Source: Gammaproteobacteria bacterium (GTDB taxonomy: Bacteria > Pseudomonadota > Gammaproteobacteria > Pseudomonadales > Porticoccaceae). Taken from it: 64,000 bases of DNA. The first letter of the stretch is position 1. Each line of letters starts with the position of its first letter. The stretch spans positions 84,446 through 148,445 of the forward strand of contig JACPPB010000012.1 of NCBI GenBank assembly GCA_016191205.1, read 5' to 3'. The notes beneath the pieces are model-generated. The model was not told the origin of the DNA. It saw only the letters and a program-made list of their open reading frames with translations, and searched no databases. The position numbers were made by a program, and so were the translations under genes. Of this stretch, positions 47,152 through 54,893 are shown in pieces.

Positions 47152-48189
47152 TCAGCAGCAACCGCCGCCGGTACCGCCATCGTAGGGATCAACCCAGTGG
47201 GGTAGATTCAGCATCAAACCCTGTTCAGCCGCCAGGCGCAGCACGGCGCGCGGGTCGATCACCCGGGGTCCGGTACGGGTAACGGTCAGTGTGGCGCGCT
47301 GTCCCGGGGCGAGTGCGCGTTCGCGGTCGCCATCGAAGGCCAGAATGCCGGGGCCTTCCACAAGGGTCGGTGTGCCGAGCGGCAAGCGCGTCGCACCCCG
47401 CACATGGGCGGAACGGAACAGCCCCGGCGAGACCGGCGCGCGCAGCAGTTGGCCGCCTTCGTCGTGACCGCAGAAATCCACCCGCACGCCCCAGTCGTCC
47501 GCGAAACCCGCCGGGCACAGCAGCCCGCCCAGCGGTGACATGCCGACCGCATCGGGTTCGGCGCGGGTGAGCACCAGGGTTTTCATGAACTGGGGCTCGA
47601 ACGGCCCCAGATTGCCGATGCGGTCGCCCTGCAGAAACAGCGCATCGACCAGCGCCAGGTCGGGCGCCTCGCCCTCGATGTCCAGATGGACGATCTTGGC
47701 GCGCGGCGCTACCTCTGCCGGCGCGACGCGGCCCGCGGCGATCAGGCCCGCCGCCAGACCGGCGATGGTGGGTTCGATCCAGAGTGGAAACACATTATTG
47801 GTGCCGGTGGACAGTGGCATCAGCACGGCATCCGGCCAGGCCTTGGTGACCGCGCGGCTGGTGCCATCGCCGCCCAGCACCACGAGCACCCGGCAGCCCT
47901 GCTCGCGCATGGCGACCACGGCGGCGTGGGTATCCTGTGCGCTGTGGGTGATAGCGGTGTGTACCTGCTCGATTTTCGCGCCGATCTGCAAGTGCTCGAC
48001 CGCGCTGATGGCAAGCCGGCGCGGCTCCCAGGGCACCAGGATGCGCTCGCAGCCGGCCGCCACCGCGCCCACCACGATGCGGGCGATCTGGTTGCGCTTG
48101 CTCTCGTGACTGACGGTATCGGCGCGCGCGGTGAGGCGGCGACTGTCGCGGCCGGAGAGGGGGTTGACGATGATGCCGAGGCCGCCCAT
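47152..48189 (-). CDS. ATP-NAD/AcoX-type kinase family protein
   Basis: 345 aa. GLGIIVNPLSGRDSRRLTAR is the N-terminal signature of the ATP-NAD kinase-like/AcoX family. The kinase loop is VVLGGDGTSRAV (GGDGT) and PLSTGTNNVFP is the family's nucleotide-binding segment. Members include AcoX of acetoin gene clusters and archaeal-type polyphosphate/ATP NAD kinases; the substrate here is unknown. The C-terminus ends in an odd GGTGGGCC stretch after YDG. It stands between sppA and the giant-protein operon on the same strand. Confidence 0.85.
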   Translation of the reverse strand: MGGLGIIVNPLSGRDSRRLTARADTVSHESKRNQIARIVVGAVAAGCERILVPWEPRRLAISAVEHLQIGAKIEQVHTAITHSAQDTHAAVVAMREQGCRVLVVLGGDGTSRAVTKAWPDAVLMPLSTGTNNVFPLWIEPTIAGLAAGLIAAGRVAPAEVAPRAKIVHLDIEGEAPDLALVDALFLQGDRIGNLGPFEPQFMKTLVLTRAEPDAVGMSPLGGLLCPAGFADDWGVRVDFCGHDEGGQLLRAPVSPGLFRSAHVRGATRLPLGTPTLVEGPGILAFDGDRERALAPGQRATLTVTRTGPRVIDPRAVLRLAAEQGLMLNLPHWVDPYDGGTGGGCC

Positions 48190-48264
48190 GGCTATGTCCC
48201 GTGTGTGCAAAGCGCCGCATTATAGCGATCCCGGGTGCGGGATCGCGGCCCGGCGCCGCGTCCG

Positions 48265-50118
48265 TTACAGGGTCCCGCACTCAAGGCAGTGCAGGAACAC
48301 GCCCTGCCGGGAAGCGGTGATCCAGTCGCTGGCGGAACTGCGGACCAGCAGACGCAGCAACTCGCCCACGCGCGCGCCGAGCGATGTTGGGGGTACCGCG
48401 ACTCCGGCTTCGGGGAGATCACCGCTCTCCATCAACTGGCGGATGAAGCGTTCACGGAAATCGAGCGGCGGCTCGATCGGCACGGTCTGGTAGTTTTCGA
48501 CACCGGCGCGGTGCGCGGCGGCGGCCACGGCGGCCTCGAGGTTGCCCAGATGATCCACCAGCCCGCGCTCCTGCGCCTGGCGGCCGGTCCAGACGCGGCC
48601 CTGGGCGATGCCGTCCACCGCCGCGACATCCATATGCCTGCCGGCGGCGACCAGGCCGACGAAACGCTGATAAATATTGTCCACGCTGCCCTGGATGAGG
48701 CGCGCGGCCTGCTCGGTCATAGGGCGGTCGAGGCGCATTGCGCCGGCGAGCGGGCTGGTGCCGACGCCGTCGTTGTGAATGCCGATTGCCGCGAGGGAAT
48801 CTTCGAAGGTCGGCACCATCCCGAACACACCGATGGAGCCGGTGATGGTGGTGGGTTCCGCCCAGATCTCGTCGGCTTCGGCGGCAATCCAGTAACCGCC
48901 CGAGGCAGCGACAGTGCCCATGGAAACCACCACCGGAATCCCGGCGGCCCGTGTCGCCAATAATTCCTGACGGATCAGATCGGCGGCAAAGGCACTGCCG
49001 CCGGGACTGTCGATACGCACCACCAGAGCCTTGATTGCCGCCTTTTCGCGCGTCTGGCGAATCAGCCGAGCCAGGCTGTCGCCGCCGATGGCGCCGGCCT
49101 GCTGGTCGCCGTCGTACATCACGCCGCTGGCGACCAGCACGCCGATTTTCGGCTGCCCGGCGTCCGCCGGCTTGCGCAGGTTCAGGTGGGCCAGGTATTC
49201 ACGCAAATCCACGTAGCCGTAATCGCGCTCGTCGCCTCCCTTGCCGGCGAGCGCGCGCAGCCGCGTCAATATTTCGGGACGGGTGCTGATATGGTCGATG
49301 AGTCCGGATTGCAGTGCCAGTTGTGCGCCATCGCCATTGGCGGCAGCAAGTTTGGCATCCGGATGGTTGACGTAGTCGTCGATGGCGCCCGCCGCGAGGT
49401 GACGGCGTCCTTCCAGCCCGGTCGCGACTGCGTGCCAGAGCTCCGCCAGCCAGGCGCTGGTGTGCTCCCGCGAGGCATCCGACATCCCGGTACCGATGAA
49501 GGGTTCGACCGCGTCCTTGTAGGTGCCGACCCGGAACACGTGGAAGTTGATGCGCAGCTTGTCGAGCGCTTCCTTGAAATACAGGTGGTAGCTGCCGAGA
49601 CCGGTGAGCAGCACGTTGCCGAATGGATTGAGATGGATTTCGTCGGCAAAGCTCGCCAGGTAATACTGTGCCTGGGTGTAACTGTCGCCGACCGCGATGA
49701 CGGGTTTGCCGCTGGTCCGGAAGGCGAGCAGGGCCAGACCCACGGTTTCCAGTTTGTCGAGGCCGCCGCCTGCCAGATCGTCCAGTTCCAGCGCGATGCC
49801 AGTGATGCGGGCATCCGTCGCAGCAGCGCCGATGGCTTCCACCAGGTCCGCGACGCGGGTTTCGGGCGCGGGTCCACCGCCCGGCCCCAACAGTTCGCGG
49901 GGATCCGACCAGGAGCGCTGTTCCACCAGTGTTCCGGTGGGCGCGACGCGGAGCAGGGCATGTTCCGGCAGGGGCTTCAGGTCATGGCCAAACAGGCTGG
50001 CCAGCATCGCGATGAAAACCAGCAGCAGCAGGGTACTGATCAGGGTGCGTGCGATCCGCACCAAACTGCCGAGAAAGCGCCACAGGCGGCGCAGGATTCC
50101 AGGGTTCGAGTCACTCAC
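48265..50118 (-). CDS. sppA: Signal peptide peptidase SppA, 67-kDa type
   Basis: 617 aa from a GTG at 50118; a TTG at 50136 is also in frame. One N-terminal transmembrane anchor (TLISTLLLLVFIAMLASLF, about residues 25-43). Tandem ClpP-like halves. The catalytic Lys is in VGTYKDAVEPFIGTGMS of the first half and the Ser is in VSMGTVAASGGYWIAAEAD of the second. This is the E. coli-type duplicated SppA that degrades cleaved signal peptides in the inner membrane. GGAG lies nine bases before the chosen GTG. The gene overlaps the DUF2069 gene by eight bases. Confidence 0.94.
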   Translation of the reverse strand: MSDSNPGILRRLWRFLGSLVRIARTLISTLLLLVFIAMLASLFGHDLKPLPEHALLRVAPTGTLVEQRSWSDPRELLGPGGGPAPETRVADLVEAIGAAATDARITGIALELDDLAGGGLDKLETVGLALLAFRTSGKPVIAVGDSYTQAQYYLASFADEIHLNPFGNVLLTGLGSYHLYFKEALDKLRINFHVFRVGTYKDAVEPFIGTGMSDASREHTSAWLAELWHAVATGLEGRRHLAAGAIDDYVNHPDAKLAAANGDGAQLALQSGLIDHISTRPEILTRLRALAGKGGDERDYGYVDLREYLAHLNLRKPADAGQPKIGVLVASGVMYDGDQQAGAIGGDSLARLIRQTREKAAIKALVVRIDSPGGSAFAADLIRQELLATRAAGIPVVVSMGTVAASGGYWIAAEADEIWAEPTTITGSIGVFGMVPTFEDSLAAIGIHNDGVGTSPLAGAMRLDRPMTEQAARLIQGSVDNIYQRFVGLVAAGRHMDVAAVDGIAQGRVWTGRQAQERGLVDHLGNLEAAVAAAAHRAGVENYQTVPIEPPLDFRERFIRQLMESGDLPEAGVAVPPTSLGARVGELLRLLVRSSASDWITASRQGVFLHCLECGTL

Positions 50119-50527
50119 TCCGACTGTCTCCGGCAATGTCAGTAGCGTGCAGTTGTTGTTTGCGCCAGCGGGTGAACATCATCGCGGCCACGAAGAGGAT
50201 GACGACGGCAACCATGGCGACCACGTCGAAAGCCGTGCGATCCGGCGCAAACAGGCGCACCGTGATCACGCAAAAATACAGCAGGCACACGAAGCACAGC
50301 AGGCCGAGGCTGCGAGGATCGCCGCGCCACGCGCCGGGGATAAAAATCAGCAACGGGAGCAGGGCGGGCAGCAACATCAGTGGGGAGGTGCTGCCGCTCA
50401 GCATCCGGGCCGCGATGGCGCCGATGAGCAGCGTCAGACTGCCCAGCGTGAGCGGACGCACGACCGCTACGCGCTGCACGAGTTGCTCCGTGGTGAGGCG
50501 TTTGCGGACGCGTGCGGCGCGGCTCAA
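50111..50527 (-). CDS. DUF2069 family membrane protein
   Basis: 138 aa with four hydrophobic segments (LTLGSLTLLIGAIAARM, PLMLLPALLPLLIFIPGAW, LGLLCFVCLLYFCVITVRL, FDVVAMVAVVILFVAAMMF). The pattern LP.LIF.PG.W.GD.RS and the Y-F-C stretch fit DUF2069, small inner-membrane proteins of unknown role. The TTG at 50527 overlaps the stop of the ArsC-like gene (TTGA), a common coupling arrangement. GTG codons at 50479 and 50461 are shorter alternatives. Confidence 0.75.
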   Translation of the reverse strand: MSRAARVRKRLTTEQLVQRVAVVRPLTLGSLTLLIGAIAARMLSGSTSPLMLLPALLPLLIFIPGAWRGDPRSLGLLCFVCLLYFCVITVRLFAPDRTAFDVVAMVAVVILFVAAMMFTRWRKQQLHATDIAGDSRSE

Positions 50528-50868
50528 AGGATTGGCAGCACGTTTTCGGGCGGGCGACCAATGGCCGCGCGCTCGCCGACCACCACGATGGGTCGCTCGA
50601 TCAGTCTGGGATGGGCGACCATGGCGGCAATCAATTGTGCCTCGGTGCAGTCGGCGCGGTCGAGGCCGGCGTCCTGATATTCCGGTTCGCCCTTGCGCAC
50701 CAGCTGACGCGCCGTGATCCCGAGCTTGCGGAGCAACGCGCGCAGGGTGGCGGCATCGGGCGGCGTATCCAGGTAGGGAATCACTTCCGGCTCGATGCCG
50801 CGTGCGCGCAGCAATTCCAGCGTCTGCCGGGATTTGGTGCAACGGGGATTGTGGTAGATGGTCACCAT
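50524..50868 (-). CDS. ArsC-family (glutaredoxin-fold) reductase, YfgD-like
   Basis: 114 aa. MVTIYHNPRCTKSRQTLELL carries the catalytic Cys10 of the ArsC/Spx superfamily. AAMVAHPRLIERPIVVVGERAAIGRPPENVL is the C-terminal arsenate-reductase motif with the conserved RPI and GRP. Such single-Cys proteins reduce arsenate with glutathione or have unrelated redox roles. No arsenic operon is adjacent. An ATG at 50886 would add six residues. Confidence 0.85.
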   Translation of the reverse strand: MVTIYHNPRCTKSRQTLELLRARGIEPEVIPYLDTPPDAATLRALLRKLGITARQLVRKGEPEYQDAGLDRADCTEAQLIAAMVAHPRLIERPIVVVGERAAIGRPPENVLPIL

Positions 50869-51073
50869 GGGCTGTGTAAAATGCATCGGCAGGAACGACG
50901 GGCATTCTACACACCTTGTTGAAAAGCGTCGTGAGGCGGCCACATGCGAGGCGCACAGCGATTGAGACATATCAAGTAGATAGGCGAGGGAGCGAGCACC
51001 GTGCAACGAAGCAGATGGCTGCCGCAGCAGTTTTTCAACAGGCTGTTGATCCCTTACCACGGGCGGAACCGAT

Positions 51074-52360
51074 TTGGCTGATTGGCAACAGCGTATCCGG
51101 AACCTGGCAACCACTGGCTGGGCCTTTCTGTGCCATCTGGCGCGCCGCTACCACGCCGATGGTTGCCAGACCCGCGCGGCTGCGCTCACCTATGTCACTT
51201 TGTTCGCCGTGGTGCCCTTGCTCACGCTGACCTTCGCGGCATTCTCCCTGGTCCCGTCCCTGGGCGATGCCGGCACTAAGATTCAGCAACTGTTGCTGGA
51301 CGCACTGGTACCGGCCGGTAACCCCCAGGTGACCGAGTATCTGTTCGATTTCGCCCGCCGCGCGCGTTCGCTGAGTACCGCGGGAGGGCTGTTGCTGGTG
51401 GTTACCACGCTGTTCATGCTGCGCACGATCGAGCGAACTTTTGACCATATCTGGGGTATCCCGGAGCATCGGCGCGGTCTGGCCGACTTTCTGCGTTATT
51501 GGGCGGTGTTGACGCTGGGGCCTGTGCTGTTCGGCGCCGGCCTGGCACTTCACGCTTACCTGGTGGCGTTGCAGGCGCTGGTGGATGACGCGGATATTCT
51601 CGGCATCTCGAGATTGATACTGGTGTATTTGCCCGCACTGCTGAGCTGGAGTGCCTTCACATTGCTGTTCACAGTGGTGCCGCATGCGCCGGTACCGCTG
51701 CGCTGGGCGCTTACGGGCGGGCTCGTCACCACCGGATTGCTGCACGCGGCCCGATTTTTGTTCGGCGCCATTGTCACCAACAGCAATTACCATACGGTGT
51801 ATGGTGCCTTTGCGGCGCTGCCGCTGTTTCTGCTCTGGATTCATCTGTGCTGGCTCATCGTGCTGGGCGGGGCGGAACTGGTACGCGCACTCGACACATT
51901 CAACGACACGCGGCGCGCGGGCAAACTGCCTGATCTGTACGCGACGCTGGTGGCGATGGAGTTGTGCGTAAAGGCGCAAGCCACCGGAACGGTCGTTGTC
52001 GATCGCGACATGGTGCGCGCCGGTCTGACGGACACCCAGTGGCGCCGCCTGCGCATATACCTCCTCGATCAGCATATTCTCGCGATGACGACCGACGACG
52101 GTTACGTTCTGGCGCGCGACCCGGCCCGGATTTCCGTGGCGCAGCTGGCGACGCTGGTACCCGGCGATATCGATGGCGGGCTATCCCACAAGCTACCGTC
52201 GTGCGTGAGCTCGGCGCCCTGGGTGGCGCGCATCGAAGCGCTCTTGCAAGCGAGTCGCGATGCCGCCCAGAGGCCTCTTAACCTTTCCCTGGAAGAATTG
52301 TTCGATGCCGACCAGTCAGTCTCCCCGACCAACGACAACCGAGTTTCCCAACATGCGTGA
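51074..52360 (+). CDS. YihY/virulence factor BrkB-family membrane protein
   Basis: 428 aa, TTG start. Family signature LARRYHADGCQTRAAALTYVTLFAVVPLLTL and about six helices over residues 35-280 (GLLLVVTTLFMLRTIERTFDHIWG, HTVYGAFAALPLFLLWIHLCWLIVLGGAEL). The C-terminal 140 residues are soluble and winged-helix-like (LVAMELCVKAQATGTVVVDRDMVRAGLT). Function of the family is uncertain (once called RNase BN). It overlaps the next gene's start by eight bases. Confidence 0.92.
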   Translation: MADWQQRIRNLATTGWAFLCHLARRYHADGCQTRAAALTYVTLFAVVPLLTLTFAAFSLVPSLGDAGTKIQQLLLDALVPAGNPQVTEYLFDFARRARSLSTAGGLLLVVTTLFMLRTIERTFDHIWGIPEHRRGLADFLRYWAVLTLGPVLFGAGLALHAYLVALQALVDDADILGISRLILVYLPALLSWSAFTLLFTVVPHAPVPLRWALTGGLVTTGLLHAARFLFGAIVTNSNYHTVYGAFAALPLFLLWIHLCWLIVLGGAELVRALDTFNDTRRAGKLPDLYATLVAMELCVKAQATGTVVVDRDMVRAGLTDTQWRRLRIYLLDQHILAMTTDDGYVLARDPARISVAQLATLVPGDIDGGLSHKLPSCVSSAPWVARIEALLQASRDAAQRPLNLSLEELFDADQSVSPTNDNRVSQHA

Positions 52361-52820
52361 ACCATTCCGCGTCCGGTGGATGATGCTCGCGGTGACGCTC
52401 ATGCTGGCGGCCTGTACGCCATCGGACGCCGGCTACCCGCTGCTGAATGGCGGCAGCCTGGATTTCGCCACGCTGAAGGGCAAGGTAGTGTTCATCAACT
52501 ACTGGGCTGAGTGGTGCGCGCCGTGCCGCGAGGAAATCCCCACGTTCAACGCCTTCGCCGCCGCGCATCCGGATCAGGTGCAGGTGCTGTCGGTCAACTT
52601 CGACGGTGTCGTTGCCGATACGCTGGCAACGCAAGCACGCGGGCTCGGCATCCAATTCCCGACCCTGCTGCGCGATCCGCGTTCGGAATTTGGCGTGCCG
52701 CCGCCCATGGGCCTGCCGGAAACCCTGGTGCTGGATCGCGGCGGGAAGTTGCTGCGCGTACTCGGCGGTCCCCAGACCCGCGCGGATCTGGAGGCGGTGC
52801 TCGCCGCGCTGCCACCCTGA
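52353..52820 (+). CDS. TlpA-like thioredoxin-fold lipoprotein
   Basis: 155 aa. A lipobox signal peptide (MMLAVTLMLAAC, Cys21) is followed by a periplasmic thioredoxin-like domain with redox-active CAPC at residues 55-58 (INYWAEWCAPCREEIP). PMGLPETLVLDRGGKLLRVLGG carries the conserved cis-proline region. Such proteins reduce or handle disulfides in envelope proteins. The ATG at 52305 is an alternative start, but it would precede the signal peptide by 16 residues. Confidence 0.88.
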   Translation: MREPFRVRWMMLAVTLMLAACTPSDAGYPLLNGGSLDFATLKGKVVFINYWAEWCAPCREEIPTFNAFAAAHPDQVQVLSVNFDGVVADTLATQARGLGIQFPTLLRDPRSEFGVPPPMGLPETLVLDRGGKLLRVLGGPQTRADLEAVLAALPP

Positions 52821-52894
52821 TGCTGTCGCCCCGTGCGGTGCATTCCGGACGCAACCCGCGCCGCTGAGCGCTGAAACTCGTTGTGGAGGTGTAT

Positions 52895-54709
52895 GTGACG
52901 GCATCGGAACAACCCGGCTTGCAAGCGAACACGCAACAGGCGACTGCGGTTTCGCCCGTCGGCTGGTACCCGGTCGCCGAATTCGCGGCGCTGCCCGCGG
53001 ACAAACCCACGGGCGTCAGCATCAACGGCATCGAACTGGTGCTGGTGCGTACCGGGGATGCGGTGTATGCCTACGAGGGCCGCTGCCCCCACCAGGGCAC
53101 CTTGCTTGCCGAGGGCGAAATCCGTGACGGTGCGCTGATCTGCCGCGCGCACCAGTGGCGCTTTGATTGCCGCGACGGGCAGCGGCTGGATACGCCGGGT
53201 ATCTGCCTGCGCCGGTTTCCGGTCCGAATCGAGGACGCCAAGGTTGTGGTCGGGATCGAGGAATCCGCTGCCAGCGCGGCGCCTCCAACCACTCCCGTCG
53301 TTTCGATCGCGCAACTGCCCGGGCCGCGCGGCTTGCCGCTCATCGGCAACCTACATCAAATCCAGCGCACCGCCTTCCATCTGAGCCTGGAACGCTGGGC
53401 CGAGCAATACGGTCCGCTCTATGCCTTTCGCTTCGGCCGTCGCGCCATGGCGGTGGTGTCCGATGCGGATCTCGCCAACGCGGTGCTGAAGGCGCGCCCC
53501 GAGGATTTCCGCCGCAGCAGTCAGCTGGAGGAGGTGTCCATCCTGGGCGTCAGCACACTCGGCATCTTCATGGCCGAAGGCGAGCGCTGGCGCCGCCAGC
53601 GGCCGGTGATCGTGCAGTCCCTGGATACCGGACATCTGCGCCAGTTTTTTCCGACCCTGGTGAAGGTGACCCAACGATTGCGCCGACGCTGGCAGACGGA
53701 TGGCGCCGACGCCGGCGGGCGCGACGTCCAGGCCGATCTGATGCGCTTCACCGTGGACGTTACGGCGTCGCTCGCTTTCGGGCAGGACATCAATACGCAA
53801 GAGCAACAAGGGGAAGTGATCCAGCAACACCTCGACAAGATTTTCCCCACCATCCAGCGCCGCCTGCTGGCGCCCTTTCCCTACTGGCGCTATCTGCGTC
53901 TGCCCGGCGACCGCGACCTGGTGCAGTCGGTGCACAAAATCTACGCCATGATCGCGGATTTCGTCGCGGCCGCCCGCGCGCAACTCGCCGCGCGGCCCGC
54001 GCTGCGGGAACATCCGGAAAATCTCTTGCAGTCGCTCTTGGTGGCCGCGGAAACCGACGCCGGATTCGATGAGCGCGAGATCGCCGACAACGTCCTCACC
54101 ATGCTGCTGGCGGGGGAGGACACCACCGCGAATTCGCTGGCCTGGACCCTGTATTTTCTGGCGCGTCACCCCGCGGTCCAGGCACGGATGCGCGCCGAAG
54201 TGGACGCGGCACTGGGCGATCGCGCGCTGGAGTCTTTCGAGCAGACCCGGGATCTCCCTTACATCGATGCCGTCATCAACGAAGCCATGCGCCTCAAACC
54301 GGTGGCGCCGCTGAACGTCGCGGAAGCCAACCGGGATCTGACCATCGGTCGGCTCCGGGTGCGGCGCGGCGATCCGGTGGCGATCCTGAGCCGCGCCATC
54401 GCCTTGCGCGAGGCGGCGTTCGAGCGGCCATTGCAGTTCGATCCCGAGCGCTGGCTGCTGGCCGAAGGCGGGCGTCGTGTCTTCAATCCACGCTCCTTCA
54501 TGCCGTTCGGTTCCGGTCCCCGGCTGTGCCCCGGTCGCAGCCTGGCGCTGCTCGAAATGAAAGTGGTGCTGGCCATGATCGCGCACCATTTTCACATCGA
54601 AGCCGCGTGCGATCTGGATCAGGTCACCGAGCGACTGGCGTTCACGATGAGCCCCGCGGGACTGCGATTGCGGTTCGTGGCCCGAAACCCCGCTCCGGGC
54701 CATTCGTAA
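52895..54709 (+). CDS. Rieske ferredoxin-cytochrome P450 fusion
   Basis: 604 aa from GTG 52895 (GTGGAGGTG then five bases). Residues 20-115 are a Rieske [2Fe-2S] domain: C64-P-H66 (EGRCPHQGTL) and C83-R-A-H86 (CRAHQWRFD). A linker of about 20 residues rich in Ala, Pro and Thr leads to a complete P450: LPGPRGLPLIGNLHQI, I-helix LLAGEDTTANSLAWTLYF, ExxR in INEAMRLKP, and the heme loop FMPFGSGPRLCPGR with Cys545. The Rieske part probably feeds electrons to the heme. Substrate unknown. Most bacterial P450s use separate ferredoxins, so the direct fusion is unusual. It follows the TlpA-like gene. Confidence 0.92.
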   Translation: MTASEQPGLQANTQQATAVSPVGWYPVAEFAALPADKPTGVSINGIELVLVRTGDAVYAYEGRCPHQGTLLAEGEIRDGALICRAHQWRFDCRDGQRLDTPGICLRRFPVRIEDAKVVVGIEESAASAAPPTTPVVSIAQLPGPRGLPLIGNLHQIQRTAFHLSLERWAEQYGPLYAFRFGRRAMAVVSDADLANAVLKARPEDFRRSSQLEEVSILGVSTLGIFMAEGERWRRQRPVIVQSLDTGHLRQFFPTLVKVTQRLRRRWQTDGADAGGRDVQADLMRFTVDVTASLAFGQDINTQEQQGEVIQQHLDKIFPTIQRRLLAPFPYWRYLRLPGDRDLVQSVHKIYAMIADFVAAARAQLAARPALREHPENLLQSLLVAAETDAGFDEREIADNVLTMLLAGEDTTANSLAWTLYFLARHPAVQARMRAEVDAALGDRALESFEQTRDLPYIDAVINEAMRLKPVAPLNVAEANRDLTIGRLRVRRGDPVAILSRAIALREAAFERPLQFDPERWLLAEGGRRVFNPRSFMPFGSGPRLCPGRSLALLEMKVVLAMIAHHFHIEAACDLDQVTERLAFTMSPAGLRLRFVARNPAPGHS

Positions 54710-54893
54710 CCTCATTGCTACCGTCGGTCCGTGGAGTCTGGTTGTGTGACTTTGCCCACATTCGGATCAGGTATCTGGCAGTAATCTTGTCCTGGTCAAA
54801 CTTCTCCGGGACGACATCAGGTTTTGGGTGAACACTCAAATCGTGCCAAGTTGAAGTCGAGCCGGAATATTCAATTGCAGATCGGAGTGCAGC

